NCBI GenBank assembly: GCA_029210225.1
Contig: JARGOJ010000547.1
Span: forward strand, 1-6,264
Direction: 5' to 3'
Source: Planctomycetota bacterium
GTDB taxonomy: Bacteria; Planctomycetota; J058; JARGOJ01
Length of the DNA stretch: 6,264 nt
The notes under the pieces are model-generated. The model ran no database searches and was not told where the DNA came from. It saw only the letters and a program-made list of their open reading frames with translations. The position numbers were made by a program, and so were the translations under genes. Numbering within the stretch: the first letter of the stretch is position 1; the number at the start of each line of letters is the position of its first letter. Below are positions 1-5,547 of the stretch, in pieces.

Positions 1-1155
1 CTCGATGATGGTCTCGTGAAGCTCTAGCTCCCGACCTAACAAGCGTACCTCGTCTTTGAATAGCTCGCGGAGCGGCTCGACAAGTTCGAAGCCAAGCTCG
101 GAGGGCAAGCCACCCACGTTGTGATGGCTTTTAATGGTGACGGAAGGACCACCACGAGGAGAGACCGACTCGATCACATCGGGGTAGAGCGTTCCCTGAG
201 CCAGGAAGTCGACCTGAGGAAGCCTCTCAGCCTCTTTCTTGAAGACTTCGATAAACGTGTGACCGATTCTCTTGCGCTTCAGCTCGGGGTCAGCAACGCC
301 CTCTAAGGCCTTTAGGAATTGCGCGCCTGAATCCGCGACAATGAGACGGTCTTTGAAGATCGGCCGGAAGCATTGTTCGACTTCATCCCGTTCTCCTTCC
401 CGAAGCAAGCCATTGTCGACAAAGATGCAGGTGAGTCGATCGCCGATGGCGCGCTCAAGCATGAGGGCGACAACAGCTGAATCAACGCCTCCAGAGAGAC
501 CGCAAACGACGCGTCCGTCTTTGACTTGCTCCTGAATTTTGCGCACCGACTCATCAACGAAGGACGACATTTTCCAGGACGCTTCACAGCCGCAAATGTC
601 CCGACAGAAGTTCCGGAGTATGCGTGCGCCGTATTCAGTGTGAGTGACTTCGGGGTGAAACTGCACACCGATGAAAGGAACGCTGTTATGAGCAACGGCA
701 GCGTGAGGCGCATCTTTAGTCCGTCCGAGCGTCTTAAAGACTCCCGCGGTGTCTTCGACGCGATCACCGTGAGACATCCAGACATGGGATCGTTCTGGTA
801 GGCCTTCGAAGAGACCATGCTCATCATGTTCGCAGAGAGCGCGCCCGTATTCTCGTTTTTCAGAAGGAACGACCCGTCCACCAAAGTGCTCAACGGCGAG
901 TTGGAGGCCGTAGCAGATGCCGAGCACGGGGATACCAAGGTCGAAGAGCGTCTCATCGACACGGGGCGCGTGCTCATCGTAGGCCGACGCGGGACCACCG
1001 GAGAGAATAATCCCCCGGGGTGCTAAATCGAGGATCTTATCCCGCGTGATCTCATTGGTGGCGATCGTTGTATAGACTTCTTGTTCTCTAATACGGCGAG
1101 CGATGAGCTGGGTGTATTGGGAGCCCAGGTCGATGATCAAGATCATTTCACGCAT
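1..1155 (-). CDS. guaA: GMP synthase (glutamine-hydrolysing), C-terminus cut by window edge
   Basis: Makes GMP from XMP, ATP and glutamine, the last step of guanine nucleotide synthesis, in the cytosol. The visible 385 residues read through to base 1 without a stop; bacterial GuaA is usually about 510-525 residues, so the rest of the C-terminal dimerisation domain is outside. The N-terminal class I glutamine amidotransferase domain (about 1-190) has LSGGP at 51-55, the nucleophile Cys81 in GICYG, and His167/Glu169 in QFHPEV. The ATP-pyrophosphatase domain follows, with the P-loop SGGVDS at 221-226 and a downstream QGTLYPDVIES motif. Start ATG at 1155 is supported by AGAGGA (1170-1165) 9 bases upstream; the in-frame Met4 would put this site too far away. 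It lies 33 bp behind the HEAT-repeat gene with no terminator between them, so the two are probably cotranscribed. No oddities were seen in the visible part. Confidence 0.97.
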   Translation of the reverse strand, partial: MREMILIIDLGSQYTQLIARRIREQEVYTTIATNEITRDKILDLAPRGIILSGGPASAYDEHAPRVDETLFDLGIPVLGICYGLQLAVEHFGGRVVPSEKREYGRALCEHDEHGLFEGLPERSHVWMSHGDRVEDTAGVFKTLGRTKDAPHAAVAHNSVPFIGVQFHPEVTHTEYGARILRNFCRDICGCEASWKMSSFVDESVRKIQEQVKDGRVVCGLSGGVDSAVVALMLERAIGDRLTCIFVDNGLLREGERDEVEQCFRPIFKDRLIVADSGAQFLKALEGVADPELKRKRIGHTFIEVFKKEAERLPQVDFLAQGTLYPDVIESVSPRGGPSVTIKSHHNVGGLPSELGFELVEPLRELFKDEVRLLGRELELHETIIE

Positions 1156-1188
1156 GGGAGCGGGTCCTCTGACTAGTGTTTAGAGGGC

Positions 1189-2502
1189 TTATTTATTGTC
1201 TTTAGCCGGTTCTTTTTGATCCAAGGACTTTAAGACTTCGAGGGCCGCTTGGCGTACCCGAAAACTCGAATCGGCTTTCAGCAACTCGATCTCGTCTCTT
1301 AGAGACTCTGCCTTCAGCATTCTCGCGCCTTTGAGGGCGTTAATAATGGTTAGGTCTCGACTCTTAGCGTTCATTGTTTGGATGCCTTCGAGGTTGGGTC
1401 GAGACATCATGGCGCTGAGGGTGCCTAAAGCGCTCTTATCGCCAAAACGAGCGAGCGCGAGCGCCGCGTTCCAACCGACATCCACTTGCCCTTGGTGCCG
1501 GAGCAGCTTCTTCAGCGCGGGAATAGCAGAGGGGTCGCCAATCTCGCCGAGGGAGTAGGCGATCACCTTGTAGAAGGAATCTCTCTTCGACTCTTCGACC
1601 ATGTCGCTGTTGGCGAGCATAGCGAGGAAAGAGGGCACCGCGAGTTTCGACTTGAGGCGACCGAGCGCAAAGACGGCGTTGAGCCGAGTGTCGTCTGTTT
1701 TATCGCTGAGGGCCTCCACTAAAGCTTCTTCGGCTTGGAGGTCGCCAAGGTGACCAAGGAGAATGGTTAGGACAGAGCGGACGCGTTGATCTTTGAATGT
1801 CTTGGAGTTCTCATAAACTCTCAGCGTCTCCATGATATCGGCGGTCTCGCGAAGCTTGTCGCCTCTATCAGTGATACGAAACTGCAGCTCATAGGCCGCT
1901 TGCCAGCGCTCTGATTCCCATCCTTGATCGATAGCATGGAGGTAGTCGTTGTAGCTTCGGTGATCGGACATGGCCCAGTTGAAGAAGGCAAAGATACCGA
2001 CGATGCCAAGAACAATACTTAGCGGGAAGACAACAAACTGGAAGATGACTCCGCCGGTTCCCACTGGTGCGCGAGGGACAGGCTTTGGGGACTGGGCGAC
2101 CTGGTCTACAGGCGTACCAACACTTGCTTCAGCGTTTTTTTCGTCGTCCTTCGCTGGAGCCCCGGCCTCTGCTTCGACGTCGGGCTTCGTGGCAGAGTCG
2201 GCCTCGACCTTGTCCGTCTTTGCCTCTGCCTTTGCTTCGTCGGACTTTGCTTCGTCGGACTTTGCTTCGTCGGACTTTGCTTCGTCGGCTTTTACTTCCT
2301 CGGCCAGAGTGTTCTCGGCGTCCGGGCTTGGCGCAGCCTCGCTCTTTGCTTCGGTCCCAGAGTCTTTGGAGTCGGGGCTTTCTATCTCGCTATTGCTCGA
2401 CTTGTCCGCGCTTTTAGTCGAGGCTTCCGACTTCTCCGGCGCGTCGGCTTCAGCCTCGGCGCTTTCAGATTGGGCTTCATTTTCGATGGCTGGGCTATTC
2501 AC
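1189..2502 (-). CDS. Membrane-anchored HEAT-repeat protein with acidic low-complexity N-terminal tail
   Basis: Function unknown; probably a protein-binding scaffold. Of 437 residues, 1-150 are rich in Ala, Glu, Asp, Lys and Ser with no Phe, Trp or Tyr, so likely disordered; this part contains a run of DEAKS repeats at 73-91. One hydrophobic helix spans about 151-176 (GVIFQFVVFPLSIVLGIVGI). A WQAAYELQFR segment at 200-209 opens a helical domain with HEAT-like repeats at roughly 242-267, 271-300, 310-337, 341-365 and 414-428, shown by recurring patterns such as RLNAVFALGRL, VIAYSLGEIGDPSAIPAL and VRQAALEVL. The start is GTG at 2502, with GGAG six bases upstream. A promoter and a structured leader precede it. 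It lies next to a cytochrome b6f/bc-type cluster but behind that cluster's terminator, so a role in assembling the complex is only an inference. Lys140 and Arg144 before the helix weakly favour N-in, HEAT-domain-out topology. Confidence 0.88.
   Translation of the reverse strand: MNSPAIENEAQSESAEAEADAPEKSEASTKSADKSSNSEIESPDSKDSGTEAKSEAAPSPDAENTLAEEVKADEAKSDEAKSDEAKSDEAKAEAKTDKVEADSATKPDVEAEAGAPAKDDEKNAEASVGTPVDQVAQSPKPVPRAPVGTGGVIFQFVVFPLSIVLGIVGIFAFFNWAMSDHRSYNDYLHAIDQGWESERWQAAYELQFRITDRGDKLRETADIMETLRVYENSKTFKDQRVRSVLTILLGHLGDLQAEEALVEALSDKTDDTRLNAVFALGRLKSKLAVPSFLAMLANSDMVEESKRDSFYKVIAYSLGEIGDPSAIPALKKLLRHQGQVDVGWNAALALARFGDKSALGTLSAMMSRPNLEGIQTMNAKSRDLTIINALKGARMLKAESLRDEIELLKADSSFRVRQAALEVLKSLDQKEPAKDNK
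2231..2288. repeat. 15-bp in-frame tandem repeat, three full copies plus partial
   Basis: The plus-strand unit TTTGCTTCGTCGGAC is repeated exactly three times (2231-2275), followed by 13 of 15 bases of a fourth copy. More degenerate related units lie on either side. Being a multiple of three, it encodes DEAKS repeats in the disordered tail of the HEAT-repeat protein, so copy-number change by slippage would keep the frame. Confidence 0.95.
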
Positions 2503-2517
2503 GCTTTACTCCGTTCT

Positions 2518-2539
2518 CCGTTCTCGTCTCTGAGAACGG
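2518..2539 (-). promoter_or_regulatory. Leader hairpin / inverted repeat before the HEAT-repeat gene
   Basis: A perfect inverted repeat with arms CCGTTCTC and GAGAACGG separated by 6 bases. From the promoter placement it would begin one or two bases after the predicted transcription start, so it may be a 5' mRNA hairpin or an operator. On the minus strand GAGAACG occurs twice in tandem (2525-2512), and the second copy overlaps the first bases of the GGAG ribosome site at 2512-2509. The same stem-loop, with a nearly identical loop, recurs at 5508-5529. The repeat itself is directly visible; the role is inferred. Confidence 0.6.
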
Positions 2540-2547
2540 TCGGGCGG

Positions 2548-2576
2548 ATTTTATGGTTTGAGGCCAAGCGACTCAA
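2548..2576 (-). promoter_or_regulatory. Predicted sigma-70-type promoter for the HEAT gene and guaA
   Basis: On the minus strand a -35 box TTGAGT (2576-2571; four of six consensus bases) and a -10 box TAAAAT (2553-2548; five of six) are separated by exactly 17 bases. Predicted transcription start is near 2540, giving a leader of about 38 bases. It sits directly behind the terminator of the cytochrome cluster, as expected for a new transcription unit. Confidence 0.6.
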
Positions 2577-2580
2577 TATT

Positions 2581-2617
2581 AAAAAATGCCCGGAAACTTA
2601 AGAAAGTTCCGGGCATT
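2581..2617 (-). terminator. Intrinsic terminator of the cytochrome b cluster
   Basis: Arms 2585-2595 and 2607-2617 form a perfect 11-bp GC-centred stem (AATGCCCGGAA with TTCCGGGCATT), extended by three more pairs past a one-base bulge to an AAGA-type loop. In the minus direction the hairpin is followed by a T-run (2586-2581). It lies 47 bp after the stop of the subunit-IV-like gene. Confidence 0.9.
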
Positions 2618-2663
2618 GGAGCAATGTTTCGTTGCCGTTGACTTGGCTGGGATATCGTCGCGG

Positions 2664-3743
2664 TTAAATATTGAAGAAATATTCAGGGATTGCGACGATG
2701 TACTTCAAGTTCAGTGTCCAACGCAAGACCATTTTGATCGGCATGGACATCATGCTGAGGAACAGAATGATAAAGACATTGAAGCGAATGAAGCCGAGTT
2801 CCATGTAGAACTTCTTGAAAACGGTCTTGGCCATAATGAAGGGCAAAACACAGAGATAGAAGCCGGTCATAAGGAATCCAGGGGCTTCCCGAACGAAGAT
2901 GTTCTCTGGGAGAGCTTGTCCTAGACCTTTGATCCAGAAGTATTCACTGAGGTTGACGTTCACGAGCGGCACAACTTTGTGAGAGTCCCAGTATTCGTAG
3001 GGTCCAAAGAAGTTCCAGTTGGGACCGCGAAGGAAGGTTCCAAGGAAGACGAGGAGAATCCAAAGAATGAAGAATCCAAAGCAGAAAACGATAATGGCGA
3101 ATGGACGTTCTTTGAACGTGTAGTAGCCGTTTCCTTTGGGGTTCTTATCGATATAAGGAATAGCCATGAGTCCGCCCACAATCAATGAGGGAAAGACCAC
3201 ACCCGCCAACCAAGGATCGAAGTACACCAACATCTCTTGGAGCCCAAGGAAATACCAAGGAGCCTTTGAGGGGTTGGGGGTCTTCGCGGGGTTCGCCGGC
3301 TCTTCCATAGGAGCGTCGATCGCCACAGACCAGACAATAAGTGCCAGGGTCATGACCACGATGCAGATGAGCTCGGGATAAACCAAGTGAGGCCAAACAT
3401 AGACCACTTTTGGTTCGACGTCGATCTCACGAAGAGGACGACCTTCTTTGGTGCGAACGTCATTATCACATGCTTGATAAGCCCAAAGCCAAAAGAAGAA
3501 GGGCAAGAGCAAGAAGATGATAATGATGGGCACATTGTCAGGCTTCGTGAGGATTTCACGAAAGTTCTCATCTCCCGCAGATGCGAGAGTGAAAAGGATA
3601 ATGCTGCTCATCATGGCAACAAGAGATTGCCATTTCGCAAAGATATGAAGTTTGATGAAGACGGCGAAGAATACGATGCAAGAAATCGTAATCAACGGTT
3701 CCGGTTGGCAAAGCCAGTTAATGACAGCCTTGAGTGCGTCCAT
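2664..3743 (-). CDS. Cytochrome b C-terminal / b6f subunit-IV-like protein, extended form
   Basis: Partner of the short cytochrome b; together they would carry the quinol-oxidising site of a membrane bc/b6f-type complex. The subunit-IV-like core spans about 120-236: a helix at 121-142, the motif PNPSKAPWYFLGLQE at 156-170 (position of PEWY in other complexes), then helices at about 177-197 and 213-236. FLRGPNWNFFGP at 237-248 is typical of this bacterial branch. The protein is 359 residues against about 160 for plastid PetD: three predicted helices precede the core (15-36, 40-56, 71-89) and two follow it (288-308, 320-340). There is no CXXCH, so it is not a cytochrome c fusion like Bacillus QcrC. 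ATG 3743 is the first possible start, since an in-frame TAA lies close upstream. A strong GGGGAGGG (3765-3758) is 14 bases away, which is unusually far. It is the last gene before the terminator. Confidence 0.93.
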   Translation of the reverse strand: MDALKAVINWLCQPEPLITISCIVFFAVFIKLHIFAKWQSLVAMMSSIILFTLASAGDENFREILTKPDNVPIIIIFLLLPFFFWLWAYQACDNDVRTKEGRPLREIDVEPKVVYVWPHLVYPELICIVVMTLALIVWSVAIDAPMEEPANPAKTPNPSKAPWYFLGLQEMLVYFDPWLAGVVFPSLIVGGLMAIPYIDKNPKGNGYYTFKERPFAIIVFCFGFFILWILLVFLGTFLRGPNWNFFGPYEYWDSHKVVPLVNVNLSEYFWIKGLGQALPENIFVREAPGFLMTGFYLCVLPFIMAKTVFKKFYMELGFIRFNVFIILFLSMMSMPIKMVLRWTLNLKYIVAIPEYFFNI

Positions 3744-3816
3744 GGTATTTTTTTAATCCCTCCCCGAGTATCGCTAGTAAGCGTTGTTTCTCTTTCAATC
3801 CGACAGAAGTTTGCTT

Positions 3817-3849
3817 GCCGGTCCGAATACAGAGCATTCGAGAACCGGC
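3817..3849 (-). other. Intercistronic hairpin between the two cytochrome b genes
   Basis: Two nested inverted repeats, GCCGGT/ACCGGC (3817-3822 and 3844-3849) and CGAAT/ATTCG (3824-3828 and 3836-3840), form a bulged stem around a 7-base loop. On the minus strand it lies 21 bases after the cytochrome b stop and has no T-run behind it, so it is unlikely to terminate transcription. It could protect the upstream mRNA end or mark a processing site within the 127-bp gap. Confidence 0.5.
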
Positions 3850-3870
3850 GAGCGAGGCGTTCCGTCGTTT

Positions 3871-4656
3871 CTAAAGGGCTACAGGCCCGGAGATTCCACC
3901 GTCTTTACGAACACGCCAAAAGTGAATGGCGATAAGAATGACAATAATGAACGGGAAGGCAATACAGTGCAGCACGTAGAAACGGAGCAAGGTTGCTTCC
4001 CCAACGAATCGACCAGCGAGAAGTCCGAAGCGGACGTCGTCACCAGCGTGAACCAAGTTCACTCCCTCAAGGGTCAGGAATGCGGCACCTGGACCTTCAT
4101 GACCAAGGAACGGCGTGGCGCGAGCCATGTTTGTCCCCACTGTCACAGCCCAAATGGCCAACTGATCCCAAGGAAGGAGATATCCTGTAAAGGAGAGCAT
4201 AAGGGTGAGAGTCAAGAGAATCACGCCCACACCCCAGTTGAACTCCCGAGGCGGCTTATAGGATCCGGTCAGGAAGACTCGGAACATATGGAGCCAGACG
4301 GCAATCACCATAAGGTGAGCCCCCCAGCGATGCAGTTCACGCATCACACCTAAGGGCACATGTTCGCGAAGCGCGATCATGTCAACGAAGGCATACTCGG
4401 CGGTTGGCCGGTAGTAAAACATGAGCAAGATGCCTGTGATAGCAAGCTCTAGGAACAGGAAGAACGAAACGCCTCCCATGCACCATGTATATTCAAGTTT
4501 GATTCCACCTTTACGCGCCCTTGCAGGATGCAGGTGAAGAAACACGTTGGACAAGACCGCGAGGGCTTGATTCCTTGGTGTTGTAGGGGTCCCATGTCTA
4601 AAAACCGAAGTCCAGATTTGGGATCCCGTCACATAATCGACGAAACTCTTCCACAT
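3871..4656 (-). CDS. Cytochrome b6-type subunit (cytochrome b N-terminal half)
   Basis: A four-helix membrane protein holding two b hemes that pass electrons across the membrane from the quinol site. Heme ligands are His109 and His123 (14 apart, in RELHRWGAH and WLHMFRVF) and His230 and His245 (15 apart). The 15-residue step and the GISGPVAL C-terminus match cytochrome b6 rather than mitochondrial cytochrome b. Cys59 in TWCMGG aligns by eye with b6 Cys35, the covalent site of heme ci. LLPWDQ is at 161-165. The loop before the last helix is longer than in plastid b6 (about 180-225, GHEGPG to DDVRFGLLAG). I chose ATG 4656 (261 residues) because the protein then begins MWKSFVDYV, a b6-like length. 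GTG at 4692 is also open but has no ribosome site; the AGAGAG near 4656 is only moderate. Translated together with the Rieske gene upstream and the subunit-IV-like gene downstream. Confidence 0.95.
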   Translation of the reverse strand: MWKSFVDYVTGSQIWTSVFRHGTPTTPRNQALAVLSNVFLHLHPARARKGGIKLEYTWCMGGVSFFLFLELAITGILLMFYYRPTAEYAFVDMIALREHVPLGVMRELHRWGAHLMVIAVWLHMFRVFLTGSYKPPREFNWGVGVILLTLTLMLSFTGYLLPWDQLAIWAVTVGTNMARATPFLGHEGPGAAFLTLEGVNLVHAGDDVRFGLLAGRFVGEATLLRFYVLHCIAFPFIIVILIAIHFWRVRKDGGISGPVAL

Positions 4657-4754
4657 ACTAAGAACTCTCTCTGATCCTTCAAACGACTCCACCCAATGGT
4701 GGGCTCATTGAAAACAACAAGATGATGTTTTATCCAAGTCTTCGAACACGTGAA

Positions 4755-5303
4755 TTAGGCTAGAGCTAGGAATGATCCTGCTTTTGTCCATTCACCTTTT
4801 TCCTGTTGGAACTTCTGAGACTTGTCCACAAGAATCTGGCCATCTTCGGAGAAGACCACGCGATAGCGCTCTAAGGGGCGCGGCGCAGGACCTTCGAAGT
4901 GCATACCCGACCGGCGGAAACCGGAACCGTGACATGGACACTTGAACTTCTGCTCAGCTTCGAGCCAGTTCGGTGTACACCCAAGGTGGGTACAAACCGT
5001 CGACAAAGCGTAGAAACCTTCTCCGCGCTCGTTGTCAACATCACGCACAAGCCAAACACCAAACTTCTTTTTCCAGCGCAAATCGACTTTACCGAGCGTA
5101 TATTCCGCCGGTAAGCCCGCCTTGAAAGATTGAGGTGGTTCGAACAACACGTTCGGAAAGAAGAAGCGTCCGGTCGCGCCAAGCAGCAAGGTCGTAGCCC
5201 CGGTGAAAGCCGCCCAAGCGACTCCAATCCAAGGAATTGCCACGGGTCCTAGCGCAATGAACTCGCGCCGATCCAGTTCTTTTTTCTTTATCTTTTTTGC
5301 CAT
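4755..5303 (-). CDS. Rieske [2Fe-2S] protein of a bc/b6f-type complex
   Basis: Takes an electron from quinol at the outer face of the membrane and hands it to the cytochrome c or f subunit. The 182 residues show a lysine-rich start, a twin-arginine motif DRREFIALG (Arg12-Arg13), and one long hydrophobic helix at about 18-45, so it is probably a Tat-exported, N-terminally anchored protein. The cluster boxes are CTHLGC (Cys104, His106, with Cys109) and CPCHGSGF (Cys122, Cys124, His125). Cys104, His106, Cys122 and His125 should bind the cluster, and Cys109-Cys124 should form the disulfide. Start ATG 5303 has GGAAGAG (5316-5310) six bases upstream; the longer TTG start at 5318 lies within this site and is rejected. 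It precedes the cytochrome b gene by 98 bp. All ligands are present. Confidence 0.96.
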   Translation of the reverse strand: MAKKIKKKELDRREFIALGPVAIPWIGVAWAAFTGATTLLLGATGRFFFPNVLFEPPQSFKAGLPAEYTLGKVDLRWKKKFGVWLVRDVDNERGEGFYALSTVCTHLGCTPNWLEAEQKFKCPCHGSGFRRSGMHFEGPAPRPLERYRVVFSEDGQILVDKSQKFQQEKGEWTKAGSFLALA

Positions 5304-5409
5304 TACAGTCTCTTCCAACTCGTTCTGGCTGAAAGTGGGAATTTCCCTAAAGCCTTAAATTACAATCGACTTTAGTTGAGTTGGCGTGTTTGCGACACCA
5401 GTGTTCCAG

Positions 5410-5511
5410 TCACCGATGTCCCCCCAAAGCACGTCCAAGCTCCCAAAGAATACTAAACCTGAGTTTTGAGACAAGTCCGACTATGACACTGCGCGCAATT
5501 TTTTCTCGCAT
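5410..5511 (-). CDS. Possible small ORF, 33 residues
   Basis: Unrecognised. ATG at 5511 is preceded by GGAG with a six-base spacer (TTGGAGACGAGAATG), a good ribosome site, and TGA ends the frame at 5410. The peptide begins MREKIARSVIVGLVSK and continues to LGRALGGHR. It is basic, with alternating hydrophobic and charged residues, more like an amphipathic helix than a clear membrane helix. The ATG and GGAG lie in the stem and loop of the 5508-5529 hairpin. It could be a leader peptide, a small subunit, or chance. Confidence 0.25.
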   Translation of the reverse strand: MREKIARSVIVGLVSKLRFSILWELGRALGGHR

Positions 5512-5543
5512 TCTCGTCTCCAAGAACGCCCCCAGCACAGTGT
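5486..5543 (-). other. Nested RNA stem-loop after the right-edge gene
   Basis: Outer arms 5535-5543 and 5486-5494 pair over 9 bp in minus-strand RNA (ACACUGUGC with GCGCAGUGU) with one U-G wobble; on the plus strand the same position would be an A-C mismatch. The inner hairpin 5508-5529 has a 7-bp stem (GCGUUCU with AGAAUGC, one G-U) and an 8-base loop UGGAGACG. The internal loop is 5 bases on one side and 13 on the other. There is no T-run, so this is not a standard terminator. Role unknown; possibly cis-regulatory. Confidence 0.45.
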
Positions 5544-5547
5544 AAAG

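Larger units (their letters stand above)
5304..5547 (-). other. 244-bp gap upstream of the Rieske gene; structured, no confident gene
   Basis: Contains a nested stem (5486-5543), a possible 33-codon ORF (5410-5511) and, on the minus strand, a weak promoter-like pair TTGTCT (5474-5469) and TATTCT (5452-5447) with a 16-base spacer, each matching consensus at four of six bases. Nearer the Rieske gene are CTAAAG/CTTTAG arms (5347-5352 and 5370-5375). No intrinsic terminator follows the right-edge gene, so read-through into the Rieske gene is plausible. Confidence 0.5.

Noticed and set aside
312..998. 228-codon minus-strand ORF inside guaA
   Set aside because: A shifted-frame shadow. The true guaA frame carries all amidotransferase and P-loop motifs and is open to the edge.
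1294..1306. Perfect palindrome GTCTCTTAGAGAC resembling the shared hairpin loop sequence
   Set aside because: Inside the HEAT coding sequence, lacks the TTCT/AGAA arms of the two leader hairpins; probably chance.
1970..2533. 187-codon plus-strand ORF rich in Ala, Ser and Phe
   Set aside because: Antisense reading of the repetitive acidic tail of the HEAT protein; low complexity only, no ribosome site seen.
3784..4353. 189-codon plus-strand ORF opposite cytochrome b
   Set aside because: Shadow of a strongly conserved gene; hydrophilic with no recognisable domain.
4657..4692. GTG start at 4692 giving 12 extra residues on cytochrome b
   Set aside because: No ribosome site before it and the GTG sits at the edge of a small CCACC/GGTGG hairpin (4689-4702); ATG 4656 fits family length.
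5304..5318. TTG start at 5318 for the Rieske gene
   Set aside because: The TTG overlaps the GGAAGAG site that serves ATG 5303.
5337..5347. Palindrome GGGAATTTCCC upstream of the Rieske gene
   Set aside because: Short, single copy and no matching site elsewhere in the window; cannot support an operator call.
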